A DNA stretch of 64,000 bases, from contig NZ_AHYZ01000183.1 in the NCBI RefSeq assembly GCF_000255495.1, forward strand, positions 21,649 through 85,648. The letters are read 5' to 3'. This document shows, piece by piece, positions 1 through 9,569 of this stretch. Numbering within the stretch: the first letter of the stretch is position 1; each line of letters starts with the position of its first letter. Position numbers and translations under genes: made by a program. The notes under the pieces are model-generated. The model searched no databases and was not told the origin of the DNA. It was given only the letters and a program-made list of their open reading frames with translations. The DNA is from Liquorilactobacillus vini DSM 20605 (GTDB taxonomy: Bacteria; Bacillota; Bacilli; Lactobacillales; Lactobacillaceae).

Positions 1-4
1 TCAG

Positions 5-781
5 TTGCAACAAATTCAAATTGAACATACTCGCTTTTTAAACAACCCATATGATCCTGAACGAACTCATGATTTGCGTGTTTCGCTTCGGATTTTGCGG
101 GGCTTATTTAAATTTTTAAAACGGCAGCTACCAACAACAAACTTTGCGATCATCAATCAGAACTTGAGCCAAGCGGCTAAACTCTTAGGTCCACTGAGAG
201 AAATCGATGTTTTAATTGAAAAAAGCAGTCAGTATGCCCTTAAATATCCCAATGCTGATATAAGCTCAAACTACTATCAACTTTTTAAAATGTTTTACCA
301 GCAGCGCCAGCAAATCATGGAACAAATTCTGAGCATTGCTACCCAAACAACTTTTAAGAAGTGCTTAACAACTATTAAACAACAATTAACTCAGCTAAAA
401 TTTCCAGCTAAGCTTAATTGGTCAAAGTTGCTTACGCAGCAGCTGAAAAAACGGCAGAAAAAAATTATTAAAGCTTATCAGAATTTGGACTTGACTGATT
501 ATCCGCAAGTTCATCACATTCGAAAACAAGCTAAAACTTTGCGCTATTCAGCCACTTACTTCGCCGCTTTGATTTCTCCTCATGCAGCCATTAAGACTCA
601 AGCAGCTGCCGAGAAAATTCAAGATACTTGTGGTGTGATTACGGATGCCCATGTAAATTATGGCTTGTTGCTAAATTTTGCGACAAAAATCGTTGATCCC
701 CAACAAAAATTTCTCCTGTTAAAAATTGCTCATGAACAAGAAAAAATCTATCGACCGCCTGCTAAACTCAATGATAACTAA
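5..781 (+). CDS. CHAD domain protein (5' end at window edge)
   Basis: All-helical CHAD domain protein. Conserved-histidine helices are visible: the THDLRVSLRILRG segment near residues 21-33 and the HHIRKQAKTLRYSA segment near 170-183, both typical of CHAD. CHAD domains bind polyphosphate granules; any role here is family knowledge. The frame opens with a TTG only 5 bases into the window, so the real start may lie upstream and the protein could be longer, for instance a CYTH-CHAD fusion. The 258 residues seen are about the size of a single CHAD domain. It is followed by a terminator, so it ends its transcription unit. Confidence 0.8.
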   Translation: MQQIQIEHTRFLNNPYDPERTHDLRVSLRILRGLFKFLKRQLPTTNFAIINQNLSQAAKLLGPLREIDVLIEKSSQYALKYPNADISSNYYQLFKMFYQQRQQIMEQILSIATQTTFKKCLTTIKQQLTQLKFPAKLNWSKLLTQQLKKRQKKIIKAYQNLDLTDYPQVHHIRKQAKTLRYSATYFAALISPHAAIKTQAAAEKIQDTCGVITDAHVNYGLLLNFATKIVDPQQKFLLLKIAHEQEKIYRPPAKLNDN

Positions 782-807
782 AATGTTATTAACCAATTAA
801 AGAATTA

Positions 808-857
808 AAACCAATCCTGTTCAGCTGAGATACTCTTAAAGCAAGATTGGTTTTTTT
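808..857 (+). terminator. Rho-independent terminator after the CHAD gene
   Basis: Arms AAACCAATC (808-816) and GATTGGTTT (845-853) run into a T tract. It lies 27 bases after the CHAD stop codon. Confidence 0.8.
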
Positions 858-990
858 ACTAGCTCATTCATTGTCTGTTTTTAAAGCCAAAGAGTTTAAA
901 CTCTCGCAACAAATTCATGCAACATTTTCTAAAGCAGTCAAGCCGGCAATTACCAAGATAATTGTCGAAAAAGCTGATTAATTTACCTAT

Positions 991-1683
991 TTATACCTGA
1001 TCACTTAACATATACCCAACCCCGCGAACAGTTTGAATCAACTTTTTTGAATTAGGGAAATGATCAATTTTGTTACGTAAATAGCGAATATAAACATCCA
1101 CAATATTTGGATCACCTTCAAAGTCAGTTCCCCAAACCAGATCTAATAATTCATTGCGAGTAAAAACTTTACCCACCGTCTTGAACATTTCTAATAACAA
1201 CTGGTATTCCCGTTGCGTCAATTGAATATTTTTACCCTGACGCATGATTCTTCGCTTACCAACATCAAGCGTCAGATCATCAAGTTTGAAAAGTTGAGAA
1301 TGTGTATTCAGTTGCCGTGGCCTACGCAAAATAGCTTTCATACGTGCCAGCAGTTCTTCAATATCAAAGGGCTTAGTAACATAATCATCAGCTCCACCTC
1401 TTAGCCCGGCAACTTTATCACCAGTATAATCACGAGCTGTTAGCATGATTACTGGGACGTCAGATGCATGCCGCAAACGACGCAGGACACCTAAGCCATC
1501 TAATTTTGGCAGCATCCAATCAAGGATGATTAAATCGATTACTTCTTGCTTTGCCAAAAAAAGTTTTAAGGCTGTTAATCCATCCATTGCGGTCAACACT
1601 TGATAATTTTCAAACTGCAACTCCTTTTTCAAGGAATCTAGCAAGCCCTGTTCATCTTCCACTAAAAGCACAGTTTTTTTCAT
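991..1683 (-). CDS. OmpR/PhoB-family response regulator
   Basis: Two-component response regulator of 230 residues. Receiver domain: acidic pair in VEDE, phospho-acceptor Asp about 55 in LIILDWMLPK, conserved Lys in VTKPFD. A C-terminal winged helix follows, ending in RGVGYML. The start chosen is the ATG at 1683, because GGAGG lies properly upstream of it; an in-frame ATG 15 bases further up would overlap that site. The gene is transcribed away from the ferric-reductase-like gene and the histidine kinase at 3227, its likely partner. CTCAG-type repeats in the shared intergenic region may be its binding sites. The target genes are inferred only. Confidence 0.9.
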   Translation of the reverse strand: MKKTVLLVEDEQGLLDSLKKELQFENYQVLTAMDGLTALKLFLAKQEVIDLIILDWMLPKLDGLGVLRRLRHASDVPVIMLTARDYTGDKVAGLRGGADDYVTKPFDIEELLARMKAILRRPRQLNTHSQLFKLDDLTLDVGKRRIMRQGKNIQLTQREYQLLLEMFKTVGKVFTRNELLDLVWGTDFEGDPNIVDVYIRYLRNKIDHFPNSKKLIQTVRGVGYMLSDQV

Positions 1684-1740
1684 CAATAACTCCTCCATGA
1701 TGTAAACTAGTTTCTTCTTAATTCATTTTAGTTGTTTTTT

Positions 1741-1777
1741 CTCAAAGTTTTCTGAGATTTTCTCAGAATATCCTCAG
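1741..1777. promoter_or_regulatory. Helically phased CTCAG repeats, candidate response-regulator site
   Basis: CTCAA at 1741, CTGAG at 1752, CTCAG at 1762 and CTCAG at 1773 lie 10-11 bp apart. The middle pair forms an inverted repeat, TTCTGAGA-TTT-TCTCAGAA. They sit between the response regulator and the divergent flavocytochrome gene. Direct repeats with one-turn spacing are the usual target of OmpR-family regulators. Binding is inference. Confidence 0.5.
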
Positions 1778-1916
1778 CCTTTATCAATGGCAGACAAATT
1801 TTAAAAAAAGTAATATTTTAAAAAGGCTAGTTTTCTTCATTTGTAACTTCAATCCCGCAAATCAACCACAGATGACTTAAGTAAATTTTAAAAACATTTT
1901 GAAAGGAAACCATTTT

Positions 1917-3209
1917 ATGTTTAGAAAACTCGAGTTTAGCAGTTTAATTATTTGGTCCGTCTTTTTTGTTATCTTGCCCTTACCACTAATCCTCAGTCTT
2001 TTGACGGAAATTCACACACTTGGGTCTCAACAGCAGCTTTCAATTTACAGTGGAACCATTGCCTATACTTGGATGCTGCTCGCAGTTTTTTTGGGAACTC
2101 GTCCGCATTGGCTTGATCGTCTAGTTGGTCTGCCTAATATTTATCAACTTCATGGCATTTTAGCCACTGCTGCTTTACTATTAGCTTGGCTGCATAAGTT
2201 CAGTTCACATGCTGGTGGCTTAATAAAACAAACCGGTGATCTAGCGCTAATTATCTTAACCATCATACTAATTTATTCATTTTTGTTATTGTCAAATTGG
2301 CTGACTGCCCATTCAATCATCTTCAAAGCCCTCCGCCACTCATTTGAGAAAGTCTTCAAACATGAGTTTACATTATGGACCCATCGTTTAAACCTATTAG
2401 CAATTGCTTTGATTTTCATTCATGTCCAACTGATTGGTTTTGTCACCCGCATCACACCATTTATGATTTTATTTGACAGTTACAGTTTAGTGACTCTGCT
2501 GATTTATCTAAAATTCAAACTCAACTGGTACCGTTCGGATCAAGCTGAACTAACTGTATTTCAAAATAAACAAATCTCCGCGCGAATATGTGAATTGACA
2601 CTAGACGGTCGCCAATTAGCCAAGCTGCAATTACTGCCAGGAGATTTTATTTTCTTAGCATTCCCCAAAATCAAAGAATTACATGAACCGCACCCTTTCT
2701 CGATCGTTGCTTTACCGGTCGATACTGGAAAATTAAAATTAGCAATTCGAGCTGATGGCGATTTTACAACTGCTTTAGCCAAAGTCAAAGCTGGAACTCA
2801 AGTTAAGGTGACCGGCGGTTATGGCCGATATCAACATTTTATTGACGAGCAACCAAGTCAAGCTAATCTGGTCATAATTACCGGTGGAATTGGCGTTACT
2901 CCGTCATTTTCAGTGATCAAACATAATTTATCACACCAAATTTATTTCTTTTATACAACCCATCATGTTTCTGAGCTCCTTTACCTTGATCAACTAAAAC
3001 AGTGGAATCAATTGAATAACTTCCACGGTTATTGGCAAAAAGGCCGCTTTTCAGATAATTTTGTCGTTGAACATTTGCCTGTTGATTGGAAAAAAGCTAC
3101 ACTTTTCTTGTTAAGCGGTCCAACACCGCTGATTAATCATTGGCAAGCCTTTTTGCTCAAGCAACAAGTTAAACCCACTTGTATTTTTAAAGAAAATTTT
3201 TCATGGTGA
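1917..3209 (+). CDS. Ferric-reductase-like transmembrane flavocytochrome
   Basis: Membrane oxidoreductase of 430 residues. The N-terminal half has about six membrane helices of the ferric reductase type, with candidate haem histidines in YQLHG, WLHKF, WTHRL and FIHVQ. The C-terminal half is a ferredoxin-reductase-like module: HPFSIV for flavin binding, GGIGVTP for NAD(P)H, LLSGP, and a terminal aromatic FSW. It would pass electrons from cytosolic NAD(P)H across the membrane; the acceptor is unknown. The start at 1917 has GAAAGGAAA upstream; a TTG 18 bases earlier overlaps that site and was rejected. A histidine kinase follows 17 bp downstream, suggesting that redox or metal status feeds the kinase (inference). 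Confidence 0.85.
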   Translation: MFRKLEFSSLIIWSVFFVILPLPLILSLLTEIHTLGSQQQLSIYSGTIAYTWMLLAVFLGTRPHWLDRLVGLPNIYQLHGILATAALLLAWLHKFSSHAGGLIKQTGDLALIILTIILIYSFLLLSNWLTAHSIIFKALRHSFEKVFKHEFTLWTHRLNLLAIALIFIHVQLIGFVTRITPFMILFDSYSLVTLLIYLKFKLNWYRSDQAELTVFQNKQISARICELTLDGRQLAKLQLLPGDFIFLAFPKIKELHEPHPFSIVALPVDTGKLKLAIRADGDFTTALAKVKAGTQVKVTGGYGRYQHFIDEQPSQANLVIITGGIGVTPSFSVIKHNLSHQIYFFYTTHHVSELLYLDQLKQWNQLNNFHGYWQKGRFSDNFVVEHLPVDWKKATLFLLSGPTPLINHWQAFLLKQQVKPTCIFKENFSW

Positions 3210-3226
3210 ATCGAGGAAAACAGCTA

Positions 3227-4594
3227 ATGAAATCATTTTTCAAAAAAAATCAAAATAGTGATGCAATTATGCTCCGGAGTTTCCTATTATTAATTACGAC
3301 CATCATCGTAGTCTTTAGTGTTATTTTAGTTATTGCTATTGGTCATCAGCTTTTGGAAACCAGCCGAACCACCGCCGACAATATTGTCACCAGTCTGGAA
3401 AAAACTGTTATTGATGGTAATCATGATTGGAAACAATGGCGTTTTAACAGTACACTTGATACCAGCACAAGTTATGTACAGATCCATAATACACGGACAA
3501 CAGCCAAGACTAAACACTATTATTCTCCTGGTACACAAAAACTCCTAACGGTCCAGCCCCGAAGAATTCCTTTAATCCATGATTTATATTATCAAAAAAA
3601 TACTGGTTTCTTATTATTTAAGACTGGCCATGCCAAGGGAATTGACTATAATCTTTGGATCAAATTGCAGTCACAAATTAAAATTTTAGTACGAATTATG
3701 TTGGTTACTTTTATTATTCTGCTTTTGACTTTAATTACACTGCCACTTTACATCCATGTAATCACGCAACGGTTGACTGGTTCCTTAACTAAACTGACTC
3801 ACGCTTCACAAAAAATTTCGGCTGAAAATTTTAAGGGTGCTAAAAAACTGCCTGTTCCAGCTTCCCCAACTGAAGTCAAGCAATTAGCCCAAAGTTTTAA
3901 TCATTTGCTAGACAATCTTTACTATCAGAATAATAAAGAAAAAATTTTTGTCGCTAATGCCGCTCACGAATTACGAACGCCAATTGCCACGATTCAAAGC
4001 CATGCTCAGTTGATTAAGCGTCATGGCCAACAACACCCAGAAATCATTAATGATTCATTAACGTATATTTATCAAGAATCAACTCAAATGGCGGATCTCA
4101 TTGAAAAATTATTAACTTTATCCCGCGCTGATCAAATGAGATTGCCCCTAAAAAATTACAATTTAAGTCAGTCCTTGCAATCTATTGGGAGTAAATTTCA
4201 AAAAATTTTACCCCAAAAAATGGAGTTGGTACTCCCCCCAGGAATCACAGCTGTTGCTGACCAGCAAACAGTTGAACAAATTGTAGCTAATTTGTTGACC
4301 AACGCCAGCAAGTATTCACCAGCTAATTCAGTTGTCACTTTAATTTTAAAACAGTCGCCACAACAGACGACCATCCAAATTTGTGACCAAGGAATGGGCA
4401 TCAGTTTTGAAGAAAAAAAGCATATTTTTGAAAGATTTTATCGTTCAAATAATGTTCGTGGTTCGGTTGCCGGTACTGGCTTAGGATTAGCAATTGCGGC
4501 TCAACTGGCGGCTTTGAATCAACTCAAACTCACTGTGAGTAATAATGTTCCTCATGGTTCAATTTTTTCATTGATTTTTGAAAATCGTAACTAA
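3227..4594 (+). CDS. Membrane sensor histidine kinase
   Basis: Sensor kinase of 455 residues. TM1 is about residues 15-40, followed by an extracytoplasmic sensor region of about 105 residues, TM2 about 153-180, then HAMP. The HisKA motif AAHELRTP carries the phospho-acceptor His247. ATPase boxes follow: NLLTNASKYS (N box), CDQGMGI (G1) and GTGLGLAIA (G2). The start at 3227 has GAGGAAAA six bases upstream; an in-frame ATG at 3203 would overlap the previous gene. It is cotranscribed with the flavocytochrome and is probably the partner of the divergent response regulator at 991. The sensor region matches no family I recognise. Confidence 0.88.
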   Translation: MKSFFKKNQNSDAIMLRSFLLLITTIIVVFSVILVIAIGHQLLETSRTTADNIVTSLEKTVIDGNHDWKQWRFNSTLDTSTSYVQIHNTRTTAKTKHYYSPGTQKLLTVQPRRIPLIHDLYYQKNTGFLLFKTGHAKGIDYNLWIKLQSQIKILVRIMLVTFIILLLTLITLPLYIHVITQRLTGSLTKLTHASQKISAENFKGAKKLPVPASPTEVKQLAQSFNHLLDNLYYQNNKEKIFVANAAHELRTPIATIQSHAQLIKRHGQQHPEIINDSLTYIYQESTQMADLIEKLLTLSRADQMRLPLKNYNLSQSLQSIGSKFQKILPQKMELVLPPGITAVADQQTVEQIVANLLTNASKYSPANSVVTLILKQSPQQTTIQICDQGMGISFEEKKHIFERFYRSNNVRGSVAGTGLGLAIAAQLAALNQLKLTVSNNVPHGSIFSLIFENRN

Positions 4595-4638
4595 TCTTTA
4601 AAAAATTTCGATTACTGATAAATTTTAATTTTAGCTTC

Positions 4639-4672
4639 TGTTGAAAACCTGCTTTTCGACAAAGGCTTTTTT
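4639..4672 (+). terminator. Possible terminator after the histidine kinase
   Basis: TGTTGAAAA and TTTTCGACA form a 9-bp arm pair with one G-T wobble and a 5-base loop, followed within a few bases by a T run. Otherwise the 298-bp gap to the next gene shows nothing I recognise. Confidence 0.45.
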
Positions 4673-4892
4673 AATTCTGAAAAAAACTCAGTTTCTTCTT
4701 AGTAAATTTGCCTTTTTATAAATGCTTCTTTTTTATAAACTGTCAACAAGTTAATGTGCTGACCACCTCTAAAACTTAGCCAGCATTAATTTGATTTTAA
4801 CTTCAAGACCGTGAAAAAAGTCCGTTCAATTTATTTGAATCATCAGTCAAGGGCAATTAAAAAATTCACTTTGAAAAGAGAGGAAAATTAAA

Positions 4893-5831
4893 ATGAAAAA
4901 GCTGACAATCGTGGTGCCTGCCTTGAATGAAGAAGCAGTTCTACCGACTACTATTCAAAGATTAATTAGAATTGAACAAAAACTGATCAAAAAATATCCG
5001 CTCGACCCCCAATCAAATATTTTAATTGTCGATGATGGATCAAGTGATCAAACTTGGAACATCATCAAACAAGCTCATCAAACTCAGCCAGTCTGCGAGC
5101 TTAAATTTAGCCGTAACTTTGGTCATCAAAATGCCTTAGTCGCTGGGATGAAGACTGCTAGCCAAACTGCCGACCTAGTTGTCACGATCGATGCTGATCT
5201 GCAAGATGACCCTGAAAAAATTGCGGAAATGCTCAAACAATTTTTTCAAGGAGCTGAAATTGTGTTGGGGGTCCGAAACAATCGTGATACCGATCAATGG
5301 TTTAAACGAACCTCATCCAATTGTTTTTACAAATTGCTCAATCTGATTGGCGTCAAGTTGATTCCTAACCATGCTGATTTTCGCTTAATGTCGAAACGAG
5401 CTGTTTTAGCTTTTTTAGCTTATCAAGAACGCAATTTATTTATTCGTGGACTAATTCCATTATTGGGTTTTAAAACCGCCAAAGTTTATTATCGACGCAC
5501 ACCACGACTAGCCGGTCAATCGAAATATCCACTTGCAAAAATGTTGGCTTTCGCCTGGGATGGGATAACCTCATTTTCAATTGCCCCAGTCAAAATAATT
5601 TTATTTTTCGGTGGTTTGGCAAGTTTTTTGGGAATTGTCATGTTTTTATATTCATTAATCACTAAGCTTTTAGGCCTGACAATTCATGGATGGTCATCAT
5701 TGATGATTTCAATTTGGGTACTGGGCGGTTTACAAATGCTCAGTTTAGGAATTCTTGGTGAATATCTAGGAAAAATTACTTTAGAAGTTAAACATCGACC
5801 ACGCTATTTAATTGAAGCTTATCTGAAGTAG
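4893..5831 (+). CDS. GT2 polyprenyl-phosphate glycosyltransferase (GtrB/CsbB/DPM1-like)
   Basis: 312-residue inverting family 2 glycosyltransferase. Motifs: VPALNEE at the N-terminus, VDDGSSDQT, DADLQDDPE with the metal-binding acidic residues, then two C-terminal membrane helices (about 228-255 and 264-290). This architecture is that of enzymes loading a sugar from a nucleotide donor onto undecaprenyl phosphate. In Firmicutes such genes pair with a polytopic GT-C-type protein that transfers the sugar to wall polymers, and the gene directly downstream is a large polytopic membrane protein. A strong AGAGAGGAAAA site precedes the ATG. The sugar and acceptor are unknown. Confidence 0.85.
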   Translation: MKKLTIVVPALNEEAVLPTTIQRLIRIEQKLIKKYPLDPQSNILIVDDGSSDQTWNIIKQAHQTQPVCELKFSRNFGHQNALVAGMKTASQTADLVVTIDADLQDDPEKIAEMLKQFFQGAEIVLGVRNNRDTDQWFKRTSSNCFYKLLNLIGVKLIPNHADFRLMSKRAVLAFLAYQERNLFIRGLIPLLGFKTAKVYYRRTPRLAGQSKYPLAKMLAFAWDGITSFSIAPVKIILFFGGLASFLGIVMFLYSLITKLLGLTIHGWSSLMISIWVLGGLQMLSLGILGEYLGKITLEVKHRPRYLIEAYLK

Positions 5832-5842
5832 GTGTTTTTTTT

Positions 5843-7786
5843 ATGATTACTAAACTTAACTATCTTAATTTTTGGCCTAAAGTTTTAACTAGCTATTTAA
5901 TAATTGCCGTTTTAAGCAATCTTTTTTTTAAAAATTCAAGCAGTACGAGTTTAAGCTTATTAATTGGTTTAATCTGGCTAGTGGCTTTTTTTAAATTTCT
6001 TCAACCGACACTTGATAAAATCAGTCAGCAAACCTTAAATTATTTTTTAATTATCAGTTTGTTCTTGGTCATTATTCTGCAAAGTTGGATCTTAATAAAA
6101 TTTCCCGTCAGCGTTTTCCATGATCCTTATCGAGTTTTAACAGCCGCTGAACGCTTAGCTGCTAGTGATCCTAATTGGCAGCAAAGCACTTACTTTGAGC
6201 GTTATCCCAATAATCTTCCCCTGACATTTTTCTTATCACTTTGGTTTAAGCTGACTTTCAAATTCCACTTGACCACTAATTTTGCTTTGGGAGCTCTCAA
6301 TTTAGTTTGTTTAGACTCCTTAATAATTAGCATAATTTTAATGCTTAAAAAGTTGGCAGCTCGCAATTCGCTGATCATTGCCAGTTTGGCCTTTTTGGTC
6401 TTTACTCCCTTTGCTTATAGCTACTACTTGCAGATTTTTTATTCCGATTTGCCTGCAATGCTCGGACTAATACTCATTTTTCAAATTTTGCTAAGCTGGA
6501 AAAATCCGACCGTCAATCAAAAATTTTGGTTAGCCTTAAACTTATTCATTGTTACTCTCATCAGTCAACTAATTAAGCCAAATTTAATCGTAATTCTGCC
6601 AGCTATTTTGCTGTATATTTTGATTCTAAAACAACAAAAACTACTGAAAACCAGTCACTTGCTAACACCATTAATTATAATTATTTTAGCGATTAGCCTG
6701 TCATTCCCAACTGCCAAAATTATTGAGCAAACTGTCGCTTTCCAGCCGAAATCTAAAGCCGAATTACCGGTAGAATCATGGATCTTAATGGGCTTAAACC
6801 AGCATTCACATGGAACCTATGATGCAGCACTCATCGCCCAAGAACTTAAAATGCCCACTAAAGCTGCTCGCCAGCAAAATGATCTGAAAAAAATCAAGGC
6901 TCAAATTCACCGGCTGAAAATGGTTGGCTTATTTAAACAATGGCTGATTAAAGCCAGTATTCTTTTAAACGTCCGTTCGTTTCTTACTTGGTATAATGGC
7001 GGCTTACGTTCAGCTAGCACCAATCTTTGGAATTGGCAAAAAATAGCCAGCTTTATCTATCAGTTAGCCAATGTCTTGCTAGCAGCAGTTGTTTGCTTGC
7101 GGCTTTTAAGCTGGCAACCTCAGCTAGAAAATGCTCACGAAAGAGTAGCTTTGCTTGCAGTCATTGTCTCACTTGGATTATTATCTTTTAATACTTTTCT
7201 TTGGGAAACCGAAGCACGCTACGGACAGATAATTTTACCGCTAAACTTTTTGCTTCTCGGAACTATTCCTCTTAAACAAACAAAGTTTAGCAAAATTCAA
7301 GTTAAAAAAATATTCTTAATTAGTGTCATTATTCTCTTAGGCATCAGCGGCGGTAATTGGTCAAAGCTTAGTAGTTCAAATCCTGGCTCACATATTGTTA
7401 CTGCACAAAGAAGTCAGCTTTCAAACCAATATGATCCACCAACCTATGATTTGAAAGCAAATGCTTGCCTCAAACAAAAAATTTCGTTTGCTCACCGGGT
7501 TAATTTATTTTGGCTTGAATTACCAAAGACTTCAAGTATTACTGGTTGGTTAACAAACGACAACCATCACTATTTACTATCCAGGCAAGGGAAACATTTT
7601 GGCATAAATAAAACACTCACTCCAGGAAAATATTTATTAATTTTAAAAAATCCAACTAATACAGTCCAAAAAATTGATCTATCCCGAAACATTAACTATC
7701 AACTAGCTACTTATCCGTTGCAGATCAATCATCAAACTGATTACCATGCTTCTTTAATTTATCAAGCTCTTTACGTCAGTAGATAA
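5843..7786 (+). CDS. Polytopic membrane protein, GT-C-like partner of the GT2 enzyme
   Basis: 647-residue membrane protein with roughly 11-13 hydrophobic helices and a C-terminal soluble stretch of about 130 residues. The first large loop, after the second or third helix, contains HDPYRV and an RYPNN segment, the usual place of catalytic acidic residues in GT-C enzymes. I do not see a family-defining signature, so the transferase role rests on topology and on the gene lying only 11 bp after the GT2 gene. Together they would glycosylate a wall or membrane polymer using a lipid-linked sugar (inference). A strong terminator follows. Confidence 0.6.
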   Translation: MITKLNYLNFWPKVLTSYLIIAVLSNLFFKNSSSTSLSLLIGLIWLVAFFKFLQPTLDKISQQTLNYFLIISLFLVIILQSWILIKFPVSVFHDPYRVLTAAERLAASDPNWQQSTYFERYPNNLPLTFFLSLWFKLTFKFHLTTNFALGALNLVCLDSLIISIILMLKKLAARNSLIIASLAFLVFTPFAYSYYLQIFYSDLPAMLGLILIFQILLSWKNPTVNQKFWLALNLFIVTLISQLIKPNLIVILPAILLYILILKQQKLLKTSHLLTPLIIIILAISLSFPTAKIIEQTVAFQPKSKAELPVESWILMGLNQHSHGTYDAALIAQELKMPTKAARQQNDLKKIKAQIHRLKMVGLFKQWLIKASILLNVRSFLTWYNGGLRSASTNLWNWQKIASFIYQLANVLLAAVVCLRLLSWQPQLENAHERVALLAVIVSLGLLSFNTFLWETEARYGQIILPLNFLLLGTIPLKQTKFSKIQVKKIFLISVIILLGISGGNWSKLSSSNPGSHIVTAQRSQLSNQYDPPTYDLKANACLKQKISFAHRVNLFWLELPKTSSITGWLTNDNHHYLLSRQGKHFGINKTLTPGKYLLILKNPTNTVQKIDLSRNINYQLATYPLQINHQTDYHASLIYQALYVSR

Positions 7787-7816
7787 ATGCTGAAGCTCAA
7801 ACGATCAAACCAATCT

Positions 7817-7865
7817 AAAAGCTCGACAGTCACTAACCTCTTTAGCTAGCAATTGTCGAGCTTTT
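7817..7865. terminator. Bidirectional terminator
   Basis: Perfect 12-bp arms AAAAGCTCGACA (7817-7828) and TGTCGAGCTTTT (7854-7865). It ends the GT2 operon on the plus strand and can serve the convergent gene ending at 7903. Confidence 0.8.
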
Positions 7866-7902
7866 AATCTCAAATTACTTATTTTCTTGTTCAAGATATT
7901 TA

Positions 7903-8217
7903 TTATCTAAAATATTGAATAGCTTGAAAAATTAAATATCCGCCAACTAAAATCAACAAGACTCCCAAAGCACGTGCCAAAAGCTTGAGCTCTCTTTTTA
8001 AATCTTGTTCCCGTAATGGATAACTTGCCCCTGCCAACAGTTCGTAATGTTTAAAAAATGTTAAAGCCCCGCCACCCCAAAGCACGGTAATGCCAATTAA
8101 AGCCGAGCCGAGGTTGCTTAGTAAATTATTGTTAATGATCACCCCTAAAATCGTAATTGTTGTACTTGCTAAAATACTGGCAATCCACGGCGTTCTAAAA
8201 TTTCTCCCCATTTTCAT
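7903..8217 (-). CDS. Small membrane protein, DUF3899-like size and topology
   Basis: About 104 residues with three predicted membrane helices (near residues 8-27, 31-52 and 80-100) and a basic loop with a KRELK stretch between the second and third. I do not recognise the family with certainty; the size and topology recall DUF3899-type proteins. The start is uncertain: ATGs at 8217 and 8211 follow a weak GAAAGAAG, and a TTG at 8268 would add 17 polar residues. No functional context is visible from its neighbours. Confidence 0.6.
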   Translation of the reverse strand: MKMGRNFRTPWIASILASTTITILGVIINNNLLSNLGSALIGITVLWGGGALTFFKHYELLAGASYPLREQDLKRELKLLARALGVLLILVGGYLIFQAIQYFR

Positions 8218-8364
8218 TACTTCTTTCGACTTTGTTTTTATGACTTCAGCTTTCTTGAAATAAAGCAAGATTAGTACGTCTTTTTTCTGCAGCCTCGGAT
8301 CTTCTGAAAGCCAGTGGCTAACAATAAATCCCCATTAGTTAAGCAAAACAATGCTCCACTACTT

Positions 8365-8404
8365 AAAAAAACAAGCATTTTGAAACTCAGGCACTTCAAA
8401 ATGC
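8365..8404 (-). terminator. Terminator after the broken coiled-coil gene
   Basis: Arms GCATTTTGAA (8375-8384) and TTCAAAATGC (8395-8404), a perfect 10-bp stem. The A run at 8365-8371 reads as a U tract on the minus strand. Confidence 0.8.
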
Positions 8405-8416
8405 CCATTTATCTAA

Positions 8417-9402
8417 TTAATTGTTATCATTGCTTTGATCTGTTTGGTTATTATTATCAGTCGTTGCCGGTGACTCTTGTTGATTATCAGTTTTTTCAGT
8501 TGCTGCTTGGTCATTATTAGAAGCAACCGCCTGACTGCCAGAGTCCTCGTTAGACTGATCGGTTGCAACTGCTGTCCCAGCCTTAGTCTCAGTTGAATAA
8601 TTACCGGTTCCACTATTAGAGCGAGCATGATAATACGAACGTGAACCTTTGGCATAATTTGTACCAGCATAGCTCGATCCACTCGTTTCACCATAATAAT
8701 ATGTAGTTGTTGAGCTTGTCTTCGCACTAGTAGCCGACGAAGCGGTCGTTAATGAGTGACTGTCACTAGAACTTGCAGCTTTTGCTGTATTGGCTGCTGA
8801 ATCCGTGAGTGTCGACTGGACTGTTGAAGACTTTGCAGCAGTTTGATCAGTCTTTTGATCAAGTTTTTGCAGTCGGTTTGAATACTTTTTGGTCAAACTA
8901 GTAAGTTGTTTTTGAAAATCATCCGCCCGCTGAGTCGAGGCAAAAATAACTTGCTGATGTCGTTGCAGCAAAGTTTTGGCATGTTGCAATTTTTTTAGCT
9001 TTGCCTTCAGATCACGCTTGCTGGCATGCTTTAAATCAGCAAGCGTATTTTGTTGAAGGGTTTGCTTAATTTGCTGAATAAAATAGTGACGTCCTGAGGA
9101 AATTACTGCTTGATATTCTTTGATTACTCGCTGATTTTGGCTTTTTTGAGCCAAATATGTTTGATAATCTTTTTCCAACGTTTTAAGCCTTTGCAGCCGC
9201 TGAGTGTCCGTTTTAGAATTCTTTAACGCTTTTTTTTAGTTCGAATCTGATAAATTTCAGCACTAGTTCGATTAGCCTCAACTTGCTGATGATGACGTGA
9301 GATTCCTGCCCAGGCAACAATTGTGACCAACAGAATAAAACCAATTAAACTAGCAATAACATTAATCTTTTGGTTGATTCGACGATAATGTGATCCTCGC
9401 AT
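8417..9402 (-). pseudogene. Membrane-anchored coiled-coil protein, split by a one-base frameshift in an A8 run
   Basis: Two frames make one gene. The 5' part starts with ATG at 9402 and encodes about 59 residues with an N-terminal membrane helix (VIASLIGFILLVTIVAWAG); it ends at a TAA at 9223-9225, just after a run of eight T on the plus strand (9230-9237). With one more base in that run the frame continues directly into the 253-residue frame ending at 8417. The joined protein would be a single-pass, extracytoplasmic protein of about 327 residues: a Lys/Gln-rich coiled coil, then a Ser/Thr/Asn/Gln-rich low-complexity tail with a YYYGE segment. The family is not recognised. Transcriptional slippage on A8 could still make full-length protein, or the base loss may be a sequencing error. 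Confidence 0.7.
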
Positions 9403-9569
9403 TTTTTCTTTCCTTTTTATTTAAATTCTGCCTTATAAATTATTTTAGCAAAAAATGCCCGTTAAAACTAGCAAAAGTGAATGATTCACTAATAGTTTTT
9501 TAATCACAGCTTGTTATTTTATTTCATTTTTGATATTATAATGATATCAAAAAATTAGTGGAAGCTAAA

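Noticed and set aside
8413..8727. 104-codon frame inside the coiled-coil gene on the same strand
   Set aside because: Out-of-frame shadow of the Ser/Gln-rich repeat region, with composition that follows from the main frame.
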